Part shown: in pieces, positions 5,962 to 5,963 of the stretch
How the letters are laid out: the number at the start of each line of letters is the position of its first letter
How positions within the stretch are numbered: the stretch's first letter is position 1
Assembly (NCBI GenBank): GCA_023419875.1
Contig: JAEZXM010000199.1
Coordinates: forward strand, 1-5,963
Reading direction: 5' to 3'
DNA: 5,963 nt
Source of the DNA: Pseudomonadota bacterium
GTDB lineage: Bacteria > Myxococcota > Myxococcia > Myxococcales > Anaeromyxobacteraceae
Made by a program: the position numbers and the translations under genes
Notes under the pieces: generated by a model
Told to the model about the DNA's origin: nothing
Seen by the model: only the letters and a program-made list of their open reading frames with translations
Databases searched by the model: none

Positions 5962-5963
5962 CC

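Overview
The window looks like chromosomal DNA from a high-GC delta-proteobacterial lineage, most likely a myxobacterium of the Anaeromyxobacter type. This rests on very high GC (about 70% or more by eye), strong G/C preference at third codon positions, TTGACT-type promoters, and a gene set typical of myxobacterial cell-surface polysaccharide loci. The taxon is an inference. All four supported genes are on the + strand.

Layout: (1) Positions 1-3210 hold the 3' part of a very large gene. It encodes at least 11 tandem domains of about 92-95 residues, each with a DxDGD motif, a YxYxW motif and a DGE motif. They look like extracellular Ig/cadherin-like beta-sandwiches. The start lies upstream of the window. 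(2) Positions 3211-3350 are a 140-nt regulatory gap with a 22-bp imperfect dyad, a good sigma-70-type promoter (TTGACT-17-TACGCT) and a ribosome binding site. (3) Positions 3351-3962 encode a 203-aa exported protein of unknown function, with a helical core, two cysteines and a Pro-rich tail. (4) Positions 4040-5275 encode a 411-aa outer-membrane beta-barrel with about 18 strands by eye. (5) Positions 5276-5349 carry a perfect 16-bp palindrome and a second promoter-like element of the same design (TTGACT-17-TACTGA). (6) Positions 5350-5961 encode a 203-aa lipoprotein of the outer-membrane polysaccharide export (OPX, Wza-like) family. It ends right after its SLBB domain and has no C-terminal outer-membrane-spanning helix.

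How they fit together: a short OPX lipoprotein without its own membrane-spanning segment, next to a beta-barrel gene, matches the composite OPX/beta-barrel polysaccharide translocon described in Myxococcus xanthus (EpsY with EpsX). The barrel would form the outer-membrane pore and the OPX protein the periplasmic collar. The small exported protein, probably co-transcribed with the barrel, is a candidate accessory factor. The giant repeat protein may be a surface or matrix protein tied to the exported polysaccharide, but only proximity supports that link. No RNA genes, mobile elements or CRISPR arrays were seen.
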